Counted from the stretch's first letter, positions 10,329 through 21,711 are shown. The stretch: DNA of 64,000 nt from Lachnospiraceae bacterium (GCA_011959105.1 BLLU01000149.1:1-64000), one strand, 5' to 3'. Numbers and translations are program-made. Notes: generated by a model from the letters alone, not told the origin.

Positions 10329-11691
10329 CATATTGGGCGCGCTTATCTTTATACATAAGGCAGTCCGCCTCTTTCATCAGTTGGTCCATATCCGCTTCCC
10401 CATCCGTGCGCCATACGCAGCCCAGAGCCATAAGCGCGTTCCTTGCTTTCATCTCCTGCCGCAGCATCGCCATTCCCTCGTCCAGTTCCCGCAGAGTGAT
10501 CCCTTCGCACAGGGCCAAGAACTCGTCTCCTCCCACCCGGAACAGGGCCTGGTTCCCGAATGCTTTTCTCAGACACTCACTGGCACGGATCAGAAGATTA
10601 TCTCCCTCCAGATGCCCTTTCTCGTCATTGGTGCGTTTCAGACCCATCACGTCACAGTATATCACGCCCATACTCCGGCCGGGCTGTATGCCGCTTATGT
10701 ATTCGTTCATGGCATGGCGATTGCCAAGCCCGGTGAGCTGGTCGTGAAAACACAGTTCCTCCAGCCGGCGCACATGATCTCTTCTGTGCAGCAGAGCCGC
10801 AATAAAATGGCCCAGAATCTGGAGTAATGTAGTGATATGTTCCAGATACCGCTCCGGCGGATTATCCACGCCGAAAAACCCTATGATCTTTTCTTCCTCC
10901 ACCAGCGGGGCAACCACCAGCGACTGAATCTTCTGGGGTTTCAGATACTCATAAACGGTGGGATCTTCCTCCCTGATCTGCTCCGCGTTTTTAATAATCA
11001 CGCTTTCGCCCTTCAGGAATTTCTGATACCAGAGGCTCACCACCTCATAAGATACTCCCTGCAGATTATCTTTCTGGGGTTCCACACCGCTGGCGCACCA
11101 CTCATAGGTGTTGTCAAATACCTTCCGGCCCGTCTCTTCAAAGATATAAACTCTCTCGCTTTTTAAGGATAGGCCCAGGTACTCCAGCAGCACGGCCACG
11201 GATTTTTCCGGCGAAGAAGCCGCCAGTGAAAGACGCAGCCCTTCGTTCACCATGGCCTCGTTATCCTCATAGCCATTATTCTGCTGTTCCCATGCGCTCA
11301 GATCCACTGCCATAGAAAAACGGTATCTTTTTCCGTTGTCCTCTATGAGCGTGTCTTTCAATGCCAGTTTTTTCCCAAGAACGGGATTGTAGCGCACTTC
11401 CTCCAGAAAGCTGCCCACACGCAGTCTGTTGTCTTCGCAGACGGCGCAGGGCATGGAACTGCCCCGAAGTATCTCGTAACACTTTCTCCCCCTTATGTCC
11501 TCCAAAGATGATATCCCATACACTTCACGGGCATGACGATTCATATATACCAGTTCATGGGCTTCCAGTTCCAGTACATATACGATCTCCTGCATTTCCT
11601 CATAGATTTCCCATATTCTTGCCACCGTCCGGCATGAAGACTGTTCTCTTTCCACACTTACTCCTATCCGCCCGTCCCATAGAGCCTGCAA
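10309..11691 (-). CDS. GGDEF domain-containing protein (PAS- and GAF-like N-terminal region; putative diguanylate cyclase)
   Basis: RVGGDEFLALCEG motif; upstream ELEAHELVYMNRHAREVYG resembles a PAS domain; LVVAPLVEEEKIIGFFGVDNPP resembles GAF. Confidence 0.88.
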   Translation of the reverse strand: MQALWDGRIGVSVEREQSSCRTVARIWEIYEEMQEIVYVLELEAHELVYMNRHAREVYGISSLEDIRGRKCYEILRGSSMPCAVCEDNRLRVGSFLEEVRYNPVLGKKLALKDTLIEDNGKRYRFSMAVDLSAWEQQNNGYEDNEAMVNEGLRLSLAASSPEKSVAVLLEYLGLSLKSERVYIFEETGRKVFDNTYEWCASGVEPQKDNLQGVSYEVVSLWYQKFLKGESVIIKNAEQIREEDPTVYEYLKPQKIQSLVVAPLVEEEKIIGFFGVDNPPERYLEHITTLLQILGHFIAALLHRRDHVRRLEELCFHDQLTGLGNRHAMNEYISGIQPGRSMGVIYCDVMGLKRTNDEKGHLEGDNLLIRASECLRKAFGNQALFRVGGDEFLALCEGITLRELDEGMAMLRQEMKARNALMALGCVWRTDGEADMDQLMKEADCLMYKDKRAQYEKQPEK

Positions 11692-11839
11692 TAAATTAAA
11701 TAATAACCGGAATGCGGTTATTAAAAATCGCCTTCTGTCTCCGACGTATTACATATTATATCATATCCCTTTACAAAGTCGCACGCTAAATTTGCCTTTA
11801 AAATTGTCAATTTTGTTTCCTTCCCGGGCGGACAGACAT

Positions 11840-11870
11840 AAAAAGGCCGCGCCCGATGCGCGGCCTTTTA
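11840..11870. terminator. Intrinsic terminator downstream of the LplABC-like operon
   Basis: AAAAGGCCGCGCCCGATGCGCGGCCTTTT. Confidence 0.9.
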
Positions 11871-11896
11871 CAATCTTTAAATATAATATCCTTCTT

Positions 11897-12790
11897 CTAC
11901 TCCTTCACGCCACCGATGGTAAGGCCCGTGACAAAGTATCTCTGCAGAAAGGGGTACAGGCAGATGATGGGCAGCATGGTGACCACAGTGGCCGCCGCCC
12001 GGATGGTGATGGGGGTGACAGCCGCAGAACTGTACTTGGCCGAGTCCGCGCTGCCGCTCTGCTGCATCACTGAGGACAACAGCTTCATTAACTCATACTG
12101 CAATGTGGTGTACTCGGTTTTCATGCGGTTATACAGCATGGCGTCAAACCAGGAATTCCACTGCCCCACCGCCACGAACAGGGCGATAGTGGCATATACC
12201 GGCTTGCACAGGGGGGAGATGATTCTGACAAAGATAGTCCAGTATCCGGCCCCGTCAAGCTGCGCCGATTCCTCCAGGCTGTCGGGCAGCCCGGTCATAT
12301 AAGTGCGGATCACCAGCATATTCCAGGCGCTGATCATTCCGGGCACCACATACACCCAAAAGCTGTTGGTCAGCCCCAGGTTACGATAGAGCATGAAAGT
12401 GGGGATCATACCGCCGTTGACATACATAGTGATCACCCAGAACAGGGACAATTCCCTCTTGAACAGAAAGCGCTTCCTGCTGACCACATAGGCAAGCAGA
12501 GCGTTTACCACCAGGGCAGAGAGAGTGCCGATCACTGTCCTGGCCACCGTAATCTTAGCCCCGGTAAGCAGATTCTGCATACCCAGAACCGTGGTATAGT
12601 TCTTGGTGGCAAATTTTCTCGGCCACAGATATATGCCGCCCCGCACGGCGTCTATACCGTCATTGAAGGAGATGGCGACCGTATTCAGCACCGGATACAG
12701 CGTTATAACCACAAACGCGATCATAAACAGCGCTATAAAAAGGGAAAACAGCCTATCCCCGAATGTATGCTTGATTTTATTCTTTCTCAT
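11897..12790 (-). CDS. Carbohydrate ABC transporter permease (LplC-like)
   Basis: 297 aa MalG-type permease; EESAQLDGAGYWTIFVRIISPLCKP EAA-like loop. Confidence 0.88.
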   Translation of the reverse strand: MRKNKIKHTFGDRLFSLFIALFMIAFVVITLYPVLNTVAISFNDGIDAVRGGIYLWPRKFATKNYTTVLGMQNLLTGAKITVARTVIGTLSALVVNALLAYVVSRKRFLFKRELSLFWVITMYVNGGMIPTFMLYRNLGLTNSFWVYVVPGMISAWNMLVIRTYMTGLPDSLEESAQLDGAGYWTIFVRIISPLCKPVYATIALFVAVGQWNSWFDAMLYNRMKTEYTTLQYELMKLLSSVMQQSGSADSAKYSSAAVTPITIRAAATVVTMLPIICLYPFLQRYFVTGLTIGGVKE

Positions 12791-12802
12791 GGTCTGGACC
12801 TC

Positions 12803-13747
12803 CTAGAACAGGCGCTCTTCGCCGGCTCGTTTCGCCCATGCGTTGCTGAGCAGGATCAGCGCAATACTCACTGCGCTCTTAAATATGCCGGCTGCAGTAC
12901 CCAGGGAATAATCATTCTGGCTGATACCCCATTTCAACACATATATGTCGATGGTCTGAGACACACTCTGCACCAGTCCGTTGCCCAGCAGATATTGGAC
13001 TTCAAACCCGGCGTTCAGCACATTACCCACATTCATAAGCAGCAATATAATGATGGTGGGCTTGATCCCCGGCAGGGTAATATAGCGGATTTTTGCCAGC
13101 CGCCCCGCGCCGTCTATGGACGCCGCCTCATACAGGCAGGGGTCAATGGAGGTAATTGCGGCCAGGTAAATAATCGCGTTCCAGCCCGTCTCCTTCCAGC
13201 AGTTGGCAAATGCCACTATTGGCCAGAAATATTTGGTATGGGCAAAGAAATTGATGGCCTGATTGATGAAACCTGCCCGCATTAGCAGATCATTGATGAT
13301 ACCCGTGCTGGACAAAGCATCATGCAAAATGCCTGTAACTATGATCCAGGAAAGGAAATGGGGCAGATAGGATACCGTCTGTATGGTCTTTTTCACCACG
13401 GAATTGCGGATTTCATTGAGCAGAATGGCGAACAGAATGGCCATCACCGTGGTGGTCAGCAAATTCAGCGCACCCATGCAGAAGGTATTTCGTATAACCT
13501 TTATAAAAGTAGCATCGGAAAAAAGAAATTTGAATTTGTCCAGCCCTATGAACTCGGAACCCAGCAGGCCGTTTTTGGGCTTGTAATTCTGGAATGCCAT
13601 CACCCACCCGGTCAAAGGCAGGTAGTAAAAGATAAATCCATATACCACCACAAAGAAGGAAATAATCAGGAGAGTCTTCTGCCTCTTGATCTCCTTCCAT
13701 GTGATCCTCTTGTCTTTCTTGACATTGGAAACTTGCGCTCGAGCCAT
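12803..13747 (-). CDS. Sugar ABC transporter permease (LplB-like)
   Basis: 314 aa; YEAASIDGAGRLAKIRYITLPGIKP EAA loop. Confidence 0.88.
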   Translation of the reverse strand: MARAQVSNVKKDKRITWKEIKRQKTLLIISFFVVVYGFIFYYLPLTGWVMAFQNYKPKNGLLGSEFIGLDKFKFLFSDATFIKVIRNTFCMGALNLLTTTVMAILFAILLNEIRNSVVKKTIQTVSYLPHFLSWIIVTGILHDALSSTGIINDLLMRAGFINQAINFFAHTKYFWPIVAFANCWKETGWNAIIYLAAITSIDPCLYEAASIDGAGRLAKIRYITLPGIKPTIIILLLMNVGNVLNAGFEVQYLLGNGLVQSVSQTIDIYVLKWGISQNDYSLGTAAGIFKSAVSIALILLSNAWAKRAGEERLF

Positions 13748-13853
13748 AGCATCACTCCTATTTTAAATATGAAGAAGGGACGACAACAGTCCTTTCTATA
13801 TGAAATAACCATTGCCGCCTCTCTCATGCAATTACTTAAGGTCTACGGCCATC

Positions 13854-15590
13854 CTATTTGAAGGTGTCCAGGATTGCCTGCATCTCCGCAATGAAGTCCT
13901 CCGGCTTGCATGCGCTGTATGCTTTCATGTAATCCGCCCATCCCTGCTCAAAATCAGGCGCCATTACCACCTTGGGAAGCCATTCATGCTTGCACTCGCC
14001 CATCAGCGCCCAGGCAAGGCCGCCGGGAGTCTCGGTGGTAAAGTTGTTGGAGTAGCTGTACATGGGGAACCAGGGCGCATTCTCTTCTACCACGGAACCG
14101 ATCATTTCAGGGTATGTAGTTACGCCGTAAGCGTTAAAGCAATCTACCAAAGGCTGAGCCATACCGTTCATGAACTCGGAAGGCTGCTCGGTGGGAAGCA
14201 TGGCATTCTTGCCGTCCTGGCTGGTGCCGCCCCACTGAGGGAAGTAAGAGTATCCGCACATATGGGATGCCTTGTAGGCGGTGTCGGCGCATCTCTGCCT
14301 CATCTCGTCAGTGCGGTAGTACAGGCCGTTTTCGTCCACCATGTAGTCCACGCCTTCCACGCCCCAGAAGCGCAGATCATGCAGCTCCTGATCCATGCAG
14401 ATGTCCACCATGAACTTGAATGCCTTCTCGGGATCCTTACAGTCCACGGAGATTGCTATGCCGCTGGCCTGGTTTACGGTATCGCCGTAAGTATGCCATC
14501 TGTTCTCCATGCCCGCCTCAGTGGTCAGACCAAGAGGCACATAGTTGCAGCCCTTCTGATCCAGGCCCTGGGATTTGAATACATCGTTTACCGTGTTGGC
14601 GAAATTCCACCACTGGTCAACCATGCCCAGCACGCGGCCGGTGGAAAGTTTCGCTATGTACTCGTCATAGGTCTGGGTGAAACTCTCCGGATCCACAAAG
14701 CCCTTCTGATATTCCTCGTTCAGCTTTTTGAAATAAGCGATGGTATCCTCGGAGGTGTTGTAGTCCTCCACCGTCATGGTAGCCTTATTTACCAGTACGG
14801 AACCGTCATTGGGATAGCCGCCCAGGAACTGGCCCGCATTCTCAAGGCAGAAGTATCTCCAGTCCTCACACAGAATGGTATAAGCAATGTTGGCAGTGCC
14901 GTCCTCCATGGTGGGATTGGCCTCCATGTATCTCTCCAACAGGTCAAAATACTCATCCATGGTCTGGATCTTGGGGTAACCCGCCCACTCGAGAACTCTC
15001 ACCTGAATCCAGAAAGCCTCATCGTTGTGCGTGGTGACCTTGCTCTCACCATAGGTATTGCCGAAGGGATTGATCCAATAGATATGGCCGTCCGGCTGAC
15101 GGAACTTTTCCCACTCCTCCTCGGTAAACCAGGTATTCTTAAACTCGGGATATTTATCGATATAGTCGTCCAGAGGAAGCAGTGCGCCTGCATCAACCAG
15201 CATGGACATGTCATCACTGTCGATAAAGTCAGGATATTCGCCGCCGGCGATCAGAGTACCTGTCGCTTCGGCCGCCGACTGGCCTGTGAGCCAGGTCTCC
15301 TTTACTTTGACGCCTGTCTTTTCCGCGATAATCTGGGCGATCTCATTGTCATCATTGATCTCGGAACCGGGCATGGTGATGAAATAGGAAAACTCGGTGA
15401 TCTCTGTATTACCTCCGGCGTTGGATGCGTCTTCGGAGCCTCCGTTGTTCTCGGTGGCAGTGCTGCCGGCATTACTGCCGCCTGCGTTGCCGCCTCCATT
15501 GTTTCCCTCTCCTCCCTGGTCTCCGCATCCCGTCAAAGCGGATATTGCCATAACGGAAACCAGAAGCATGGAAAGTAATTTCTTTTTCAT
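13854..15590 (-). CDS. Extracellular solute-binding lipoprotein (LplA-like)
   Basis: Start MKKKLLSMLLVSVMAISALTGCG (lipobox LTGC); Gly/Asn/Ser linker; next to two permeases. Confidence 0.88.
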   Translation of the reverse strand: MKKKLLSMLLVSVMAISALTGCGDQGGEGNNGGGNAGGSNAGSTATENNGGSEDASNAGGNTEITEFSYFITMPGSEINDDNEIAQIIAEKTGVKVKETWLTGQSAAEATGTLIAGGEYPDFIDSDDMSMLVDAGALLPLDDYIDKYPEFKNTWFTEEEWEKFRQPDGHIYWINPFGNTYGESKVTTHNDEAFWIQVRVLEWAGYPKIQTMDEYFDLLERYMEANPTMEDGTANIAYTILCEDWRYFCLENAGQFLGGYPNDGSVLVNKATMTVEDYNTSEDTIAYFKKLNEEYQKGFVDPESFTQTYDEYIAKLSTGRVLGMVDQWWNFANTVNDVFKSQGLDQKGCNYVPLGLTTEAGMENRWHTYGDTVNQASGIAISVDCKDPEKAFKFMVDICMDQELHDLRFWGVEGVDYMVDENGLYYRTDEMRQRCADTAYKASHMCGYSYFPQWGGTSQDGKNAMLPTEQPSEFMNGMAQPLVDCFNAYGVTTYPEMIGSVVEENAPWFPMYSYSNNFTTETPGGLAWALMGECKHEWLPKVVMAPDFEQGWADYMKAYSACKPEDFIAEMQAILDTFK

Positions 15591-15693
15591 AAATTTCTCC
15601 CTCCTACTGTTTGATTTTGTTTCGTCAGTCAGTATACTTCCTACACCAATATTGTAGATTTTCGCCGTCACTTTCACAACCAGACAAACTATA

Positions 15694-15743
15694 GAAAAAA
15701 CCCTGTAAATTATAGTTGCACAATGCTATTCATAATTTACAGG
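15694..15743 (-). terminator. Intrinsic terminator downstream of the response regulator
   Basis: CCTGTAAATTAT...ATAATTTACAGG 12-bp arms, followed on the minus strand by GTTTTTTC. Confidence 0.85.
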
Positions 15744-15763
15744 TGTCTTTTCGTCAACATGCA

Positions 15764-17347
15764 CTACTGCCGATTCTGTTTTCTGAACTTGGTAGGGGTA
15801 CATCCTACCATGGCCAGAAAACGGTTGATAAAGTAATCACTGTCTCTATATCCCACTTTTTCCGCAATCTCATAGATCTTCAGGTCCGTATGCAGCAGCA
15901 GTTCCTCCGCATACTCCATGCGAATACGGTTCAGGCGGTCTTTAAAAGATTCTCCGTATTGCTTTTTAAAAATCTGCCCCAGGTAAGCCGCATTGATAAA
16001 ATACTTGGCCCCCATGTCCTTTAATGTAAGATTTTCCCTGAAGTTCGCCCTCATATCGCTCTCGATCTGTCCTAAGACCGCCTGAGACTGGTTCCTGCGC
16101 AGCTGCATCAGATATTCCCCGTAATCCAGCAGCATCCTGGACATGGCCTTTCCGCCGTCCTCCATGTCTGTCTGCTCAAAGGCGCAGCGGCTTATAAAGC
16201 GCAATACCTCATGCTGGTCAATATTCTCATCAACCCCCGTTGCCAGCCTAAGCAGCTTGATAAACAGGTAGCGGAAAACCATATTCACCTGGTGACTCTC
16301 CAGGCTGTACAGTTCACCATACAGCTTTTCTGTCGCGACAGCAATCTCCTCTTTCTGGTTATGCTTCACCATCTGAACCAGTTCGTCCACTCCCTCCCTG
16401 TCCACCTGCTTTTCCAGCAGCCCCCAGTCGGTCTCCTCTATGCCTTCCAGGTCCTCCCCGGATTCCAGCCCCCGCAGCAGTCTGGCCATCCGCACTGTCC
16501 TGACGGAATCCGAGATCTGCTCCAGTCCCTCCACTTTGCTGCCCGCCACCAGACGGACAGGAAATCCCATTCCCCGGGTGATCCGCTGCTTCAGCCGTCC
16601 CAGATATTCCTGTTCCGTGAGCCCGCCTGACGCCTGAAGAAGTTCCTCGCTGTAAAGGATAGCCACATCATGGTTTTCCCCCTGTACGGAAATATCAAAA
16701 ATACACCGGTATTCCTCCCCCGGCAGTTCCTTCAGACATTTCTGGTAAAGCTGCTTTTGCATCCTTCTTCTCTCCTCCCTGGAAGGAGCAGGATTCACGG
16801 CGCCGTCATTTACTTCCACACAGATATAGCGGCAGCCATGACATTCCCCCAGATACTGCCTGACGCATTCCATATTCTCCTCGTCATATTTCCCCCGGAT
16901 CAGGGCGATCATGTTGCGCGAGAAGAATTCCTTGGCAATCAGGGAATCGTCCCTCTCCCTGCGCTTTTCTTCCTCTTTCAGCGCTTTGACTTTCCCCAGC
17001 ACATGCACCAGTTCCTCACAGCTGATAGGCTTTAAAAGATAATCTATACAGCCGCATTTCAGGGCCGTTCTGGCATATTCGAAGTCACTGTAGCCGCTCA
17101 TCATGACAAAAAAAGCATGGGAAATTCCCTCTTTGCGCACTTCCTCCACAAAGTCCAGCCCGCTCGTCTGGGGCATTCGGATATCCGCCAGCACCAGATC
17201 CGGCTGCTCCCGCCCTATGGCCTCCAGTGCTTCCCGGGCGCTGCCCGCCTTCCCCACAATCTCAAATCCCTCTTTTCCCCAGTCAATCAATACGGACAAT
17301 CCCTGCAGGATGTAAGGCTCGTCATCCACCAACAAAACTTTCAGCAT
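15764..17347 (-). CDS. Response regulator with AraC-type HTH (YesN-like)
   Basis: MLKVLLVDDEPYILQGL receiver; LVLADIRMP; C-terminal AraC HTH (YLGQIFKKQYGESFKDRLNRIRMEYAEELLLHTDLKIYEIAEKVGYRDSDYF). Confidence 0.93.
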   Translation of the reverse strand: MLKVLLVDDEPYILQGLSVLIDWGKEGFEIVGKAGSAREALEAIGREQPDLVLADIRMPQTSGLDFVEEVRKEGISHAFFVMMSGYSDFEYARTALKCGCIDYLLKPISCEELVHVLGKVKALKEEEKRRERDDSLIAKEFFSRNMIALIRGKYDEENMECVRQYLGECHGCRYICVEVNDGAVNPAPSREERRRMQKQLYQKCLKELPGEEYRCIFDISVQGENHDVAILYSEELLQASGGLTEQEYLGRLKQRITRGMGFPVRLVAGSKVEGLEQISDSVRTVRMARLLRGLESGEDLEGIEETDWGLLEKQVDREGVDELVQMVKHNQKEEIAVATEKLYGELYSLESHQVNMVFRYLFIKLLRLATGVDENIDQHEVLRFISRCAFEQTDMEDGGKAMSRMLLDYGEYLMQLRRNQSQAVLGQIESDMRANFRENLTLKDMGAKYFINAAYLGQIFKKQYGESFKDRLNRIRMEYAEELLLHTDLKIYEIAEKVGYRDSDYFINRFLAMVGCTPTKFRKQNRQ

Positions 17348-19155
17348 ACTCCTTCTCCTCCTCCGCCTGCCTGCAGGCAACGTTTCCGCCGGGCCGCTTT
17401 AAGCGGAATCCGAATGGTCACCAGCGTACCCACGCCTGTCTCGCTGTCCATCTCAAAGCCCACCTGACCGTCCAGAAACAGCTTCAGACGCAGGGCGGCG
17501 TTCAGCATACCCACACGCCTGCTGTCCTTTAATATCTCAATGCTGGCCTCGTTCATCTCTCCGGCCAGACGGCGGCATTTTTCCTCCGTCATCCCATGTC
17601 CGGTATCCTCCACCTCCAATATCAGATTTTCCCCATCCTGAGATACCCGCACAAACACCCAGCAGGCGGCTTCTTTCTTTTCCATCCCATGAACGCAGGC
17701 ATTCTCCACAAAAGTAACCAGCGTCAGCCTGGGAATCCGGAATTGTCCGCATTCGCCGGGCGCGCTGATTTCGTAGCACAGCCTGTCGCCAAAGCGGTAT
17801 TTTTGCAGTTCCAGATAAGCCTTTACAAAGTTCATCTCGTCCTCGATGGTCACATAATCGTTGCCCCATGTAACATTCTGCCGCTGCATCACCGCCAGCT
17901 TCTCCACCATATCGGCCGTCTCATATTCCTTCTTGATCACGCTGTGCATGCGGATACTCTCCAGGGCATTGAACAGGAAATGAGGGTTTATCTGGCTGTG
18001 CAGTGCCAGCAGTTCGGCCTTCTGCCTGGCAATATCCTGCTCCTGACGTTTTAAGCGGTTCTTGTATTCATTCTGAATCAGATTGTTCATGCGCCCCGCC
18101 ATCTCATTATAGGTCCGCATCAGCAGGCTGATCTCATCAGAACCGCTGATTTCGGGAAGCTGGTATAGTTCGTCCTTTTTTACCTTCCGAAGCACTGCTT
18201 CCAGGTCCTGCAGACGCTCTGTGAAAGAACGGTTAATCAGATTCATCAAGGCGAAAGGCAGAAAGATATTAAAAAAGATCAACAGACAGAACAAGGGCAT
18301 ATTTTTGCGCATTGCTTCGTAAGCCACATTTCTTTGAGACATAATATAAATATCCCAACTGTTGTCCAACATACGGATGGTCTTATGCACTCCCGCTTTG
18401 GCTGCCGTGGAAGCGGGCAGGGTCTCAAAAGGCACATAGATGCCGCCCCGCCCCTCATTGGAAAAAAGGATCCTGTCTCCCTCACAGACATATACCGTGG
18501 ATGCGTACTTGGAATTGACGATGGCCCTGAGAATATTACTGTAATCCCACTCCAGGCGCAGCACCGCCCCCCGGTCGCCGCTGGCCAGATAATCCATATG
18601 GCGGATGAAAGAAATAGTCCTTCTATTTTCCCAGTTGACCTTGGCAAAATCCGCAAACAACAGAATTTTCTTGTCCTGTCCCCGAAATGTCTGATACCAG
18701 TTTTCCCCTTCTGCCTTTTCCAGCCTTTGGAAATTCCCGCCGTTGACGATGCCCTCCGCGTCCGTGTAGATCACCACATTGCAGTCGTTGTTGTTCATAA
18801 GCAATGTGAACAGGGATACCTGGGCAAAGCTGAAATGCCTGTTGTAGTAATCCAGCGGAGAGGTGTAAGTACTGCTGATAAACTCATTAACCTCCCGATT
18901 CTTATAGATGTCCTGCATCAATGTCACCAACTGGGCGCTGTAACTCATGATGGTATACTCCACAGAATCCGCAATGTTGCTCATTTCCTGCAAATTCTCC
19001 TGCCGTTCCGCGTGCATGATGACAGCCGCCACCACACTGTCTGTCAAAAGCAGCGGCAGGATCACGCAGCATATCTGCATGATCCCCAGCTTCTGCTTCA
19101 GTTTCAGCCGGTTCAGCCAGGCCACCAGGCGGCTTTCCTTTTTCCTTTTTCTCAT
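17341..19155 (-). CDS. Sensor histidine kinase (YesM-like)
   Basis: INPHFLFNALESIRMHSVIKKE His-kinase motif, LEVEDTGHGM ATP lid; overlaps the response-regulator start by 7 nt. Confidence 0.93.
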   Translation of the reverse strand: MRKRKKESRLVAWLNRLKLKQKLGIMQICCVILPLLLTDSVVAAVIMHAERQENLQEMSNIADSVEYTIMSYSAQLVTLMQDIYKNREVNEFISSTYTSPLDYYNRHFSFAQVSLFTLLMNNNDCNVVIYTDAEGIVNGGNFQRLEKAEGENWYQTFRGQDKKILLFADFAKVNWENRRTISFIRHMDYLASGDRGAVLRLEWDYSNILRAIVNSKYASTVYVCEGDRILFSNEGRGGIYVPFETLPASTAAKAGVHKTIRMLDNSWDIYIMSQRNVAYEAMRKNMPLFCLLIFFNIFLPFALMNLINRSFTERLQDLEAVLRKVKKDELYQLPEISGSDEISLLMRTYNEMAGRMNNLIQNEYKNRLKRQEQDIARQKAELLALHSQINPHFLFNALESIRMHSVIKKEYETADMVEKLAVMQRQNVTWGNDYVTIEDEMNFVKAYLELQKYRFGDRLCYEISAPGECGQFRIPRLTLVTFVENACVHGMEKKEAACWVFVRVSQDGENLILEVEDTGHGMTEEKCRRLAGEMNEASIEILKDSRRVGMLNAALRLKLFLDGQVGFEMDSETGVGTLVTIRIPLKAARRKRCLQAGGGGEGVC

Positions 19156-19177
19156 GGCGTCCTTTCCAGGATCCTTT

Positions 19178-21361
19178 CTACTCCTCCACCTTAAAGGCCG
19201 ATATCTCCGTTTTCAATCCGTCCATGTTATCGTTCAGAGCATGGGAAATGCGATCCAGTTTTTCTGCGCTGTGCAGCAGATTCTCTGCCATGCCGTGAAC
19301 CATCAAAGCGCTGCTGGCCGTCTCTTCTATGATGGCTGAGATGTTCTCCACGGCATCAATGGTGTCGTTCCGCTCTCTGTCCGCCGCTTCCGTGCCCACG
19401 GCAATCTGCTTCAATTCCGACAGCAGCTCCGTGATCTGTTCGCTCATGCCTCCGAATACATCTATGACCTGCCGCACGGCTTTCTCCTGAATATGCACGA
19501 TCTCCTGGGCATAGTCCGCATCCTTTACGGTCTGCTCCGTATATTTGGTAATCATATTCACCTGGTTGCGAATCTCTCCCGCCGCTCTGTTTGAGTCCTC
19601 CGCCAGCTTGCGGATCTCCGAGGCCACCACGGCAAAGCCCATACCTGCGGTACCTGCCCGGGCTGCCTCTATGGAGGCATTCAGGGACAGCAGATTGGTC
19701 TGTTTGGAAATGCTGCTGATGGTTTCCACAAACTCGTTGATGGCCTGGGATTCCGACTGCAGCTGTGTGATGCTGTCTCCCACTTTCTGAGTCACCTCCC
19801 AGGTCTCCTGGGCCTTATCTCCCAGCACTCCAACGATCTCCGCGCCCTGTCCGATCATTCGCTCTGTCTTGTCCGCCAGTGCCTGGGTATGTTCCACTCT
19901 TCCCCGCACTTCCTTAATCCTCTCGGACAATGTGTTGGTCTTTACAGCGCACTCCTGAGCATGTTCCGCCTGCTTATCCATACCCACGTTGATCTCGTTG
20001 ATGGCCCGGGTAATATCCTGAGAACAGGTATTTATGTCCCCTGACGCATCGTCCACCTGCCCGGTGGATTGCTCCAGCACCTGAATGGTCTTGTACAGCC
20101 CCATCACCAGATTCCGGTTATTTCGGATCATATTATTGGCCACCTGAGCCAAATCCTGAAACTCGTCTTTGCCGTATGCTTTTACTTCCGTGCGAAGATC
20201 CCCGTCGGCCACCTGATTGAACCTGGAAGATATGGCTTTCATGTTTTTCTGGATGCCAAGAGTGATGCTAAGGCCCACAAATCCTGCCACCACACAGGCC
20301 AAGATTACCGCGGCGGCCGTAATACCCTTGATTTTCTGCGCCTGCCCGGTGATCACTTCATAGGGAACCAGAGCGCAGAAGTTGATCCCGGCTCCTTCCT
20401 CACTCTTTGCATGGATGTACAGATAGCTGGCTCCCCGGAAGCGCACTTTCCGGGCGATGCACATCTCTTCCCCCTCCAGGCTGTCCGCAAAGAATTCCGT
20501 ATCTGCGAAAACGCTCTCCCCCTGTACAAGGCTGCCGGTTCCACCTTCCTTCACATTTTCGTACAGCAGTTCCTTTCCGTTGTCCGTTACAAACCCGCAG
20601 ATACTTCCCTCTCCGAAATCAATGGCCCGGAGGCGGTCATACAAGGCGCTGCTGCTGATGTCCACCACAATGTATGCAGCTTTTTTGTTGGTGGGAATCT
20701 GATACACGATAAAGGTGTCCGCCCCATTCAGAGAAAGCGCACTGTCCAGGGCCTCATGGCCCTCCGCCCACTGGGACATGGTCCTGCCGTCTTCAGACTT
20801 GGCCTGCATCTCCGCGCAGTATTCCTCATAGATACCGTTCTGCCGCTCCGGCGCATTGGTGCTGAACATTTCAATGCCCTTCTTGGTTACGATATGTATA
20901 TTGTGGATCATATTGTTCATGTGCTGGATTGCCACCAGGCCGCTGCGGGTATCGTTCAGAAAATTGGTTTTCGCGATCTGGTCTCCCTCCATGGAGCCCA
21001 GGCCATAGCTGACCAGGCCTCCGTCTACCATATACTGCAGGGCTTCTCCCTTGATAAAAGCCAGGCTTACGTCCACATAGTCCATAGCCATCTGAGATAC
21101 CTGCTGGCTGGAATCCCTGAACTTTTCGGACAATCCGTCGGCAGCGGCATTATAGGACACGATTCCTATAACCACTACAAACAGGATTGGCAGAAGGAAG
21201 CTGACAAATATCTTGTTTCTCAGGCTGAGCAGCCTGCGCGGCCCGGAAGCCGCGCTCCCGTCAGGCCCGGAAAGTTTTCCCGGAGCCGGCATTTTCCTAT
21301 GTGCAGGTTTTCGGCTAGCCGGTCTGTTTTTTGCTTCTTTCTCTTTTTTTTGAGTTTTCAT
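19178..21361 (-). CDS. Methyl-accepting chemotaxis protein
   Basis: [35 protein letters not shown] signalling hairpin; HAMP-like region; start at MKTQKKEKE (21361). Confidence 0.92.
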   Translation of the reverse strand: MKTQKKEKEAKNRPASRKPAHRKMPAPGKLSGPDGSAASGPRRLLSLRNKIFVSFLLPILFVVVIGIVSYNAAADGLSEKFRDSSQQVSQMAMDYVDVSLAFIKGEALQYMVDGGLVSYGLGSMEGDQIAKTNFLNDTRSGLVAIQHMNNMIHNIHIVTKKGIEMFSTNAPERQNGIYEEYCAEMQAKSEDGRTMSQWAEGHEALDSALSLNGADTFIVYQIPTNKKAAYIVVDISSSALYDRLRAIDFGEGSICGFVTDNGKELLYENVKEGGTGSLVQGESVFADTEFFADSLEGEEMCIARKVRFRGASYLYIHAKSEEGAGINFCALVPYEVITGQAQKIKGITAAAVILACVVAGFVGLSITLGIQKNMKAISSRFNQVADGDLRTEVKAYGKDEFQDLAQVANNMIRNNRNLVMGLYKTIQVLEQSTGQVDDASGDINTCSQDITRAINEINVGMDKQAEHAQECAVKTNTLSERIKEVRGRVEHTQALADKTERMIGQGAEIVGVLGDKAQETWEVTQKVGDSITQLQSESQAINEFVETISSISKQTNLLSLNASIEAARAGTAGMGFAVVASEIRKLAEDSNRAAGEIRNQVNMITKYTEQTVKDADYAQEIVHIQEKAVRQVIDVFGGMSEQITELLSELKQIAVGTEAADRERNDTIDAVENISAIIEETASSALMVHGMAENLLHSAEKLDRISHALNDNMDGLKTEISAFKVEE

Positions 21362-21657
21362 TTTTACACCCCCGTGCCCGCCTCTGGTGGGCACTGATTT
21401 CAATATTTGGAAGTTTACTTCCAAACTTCTCCGCGCTTTCTTTTTTCTCACCAAAAATTCTTTCTTATCAGTGATTGGAAAATTAAAGGGTAACTTTAAG
21501 ACAGCCCATCCCTAAACTAGGCTTCCTGGTTTTTGATATAAGAAGTAACGACTCGTAAACATGTATTATTTTATCATACGCTCACAAAAATGTCCATTAT
21601 ATTCTTTTACTTGAATTATGGACCTTGAATTATGGATAACCCATCAATCAATTCAGA

Positions 21658-21706
21658 AAAGAATCCGAAGGAATTGGTGACTGCCTCAATTCCCCCGGAT
21701 TCTTAA
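21658..21706. terminator. Terminator-like hairpin downstream of the Rpn-type gene
   Basis: AAGAATCCG...AATTG / CAATTC...CGGATTCTT inverted repeat. Confidence 0.65.
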
Positions 21707-21711
21707 ATATT

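Noticed and set aside
13812-15578. 588-aa plus-strand ORF opposite the solute-binding protein gene
   Set aside because: Antisense frame of a well-supported LplA-like gene; no SD or recognisable domain.
20069-21397. 442-aa plus-strand ORF opposite the MCP gene
   Set aside because: Antisense to a clear chemoreceptor; low-plausibility His-rich translation.
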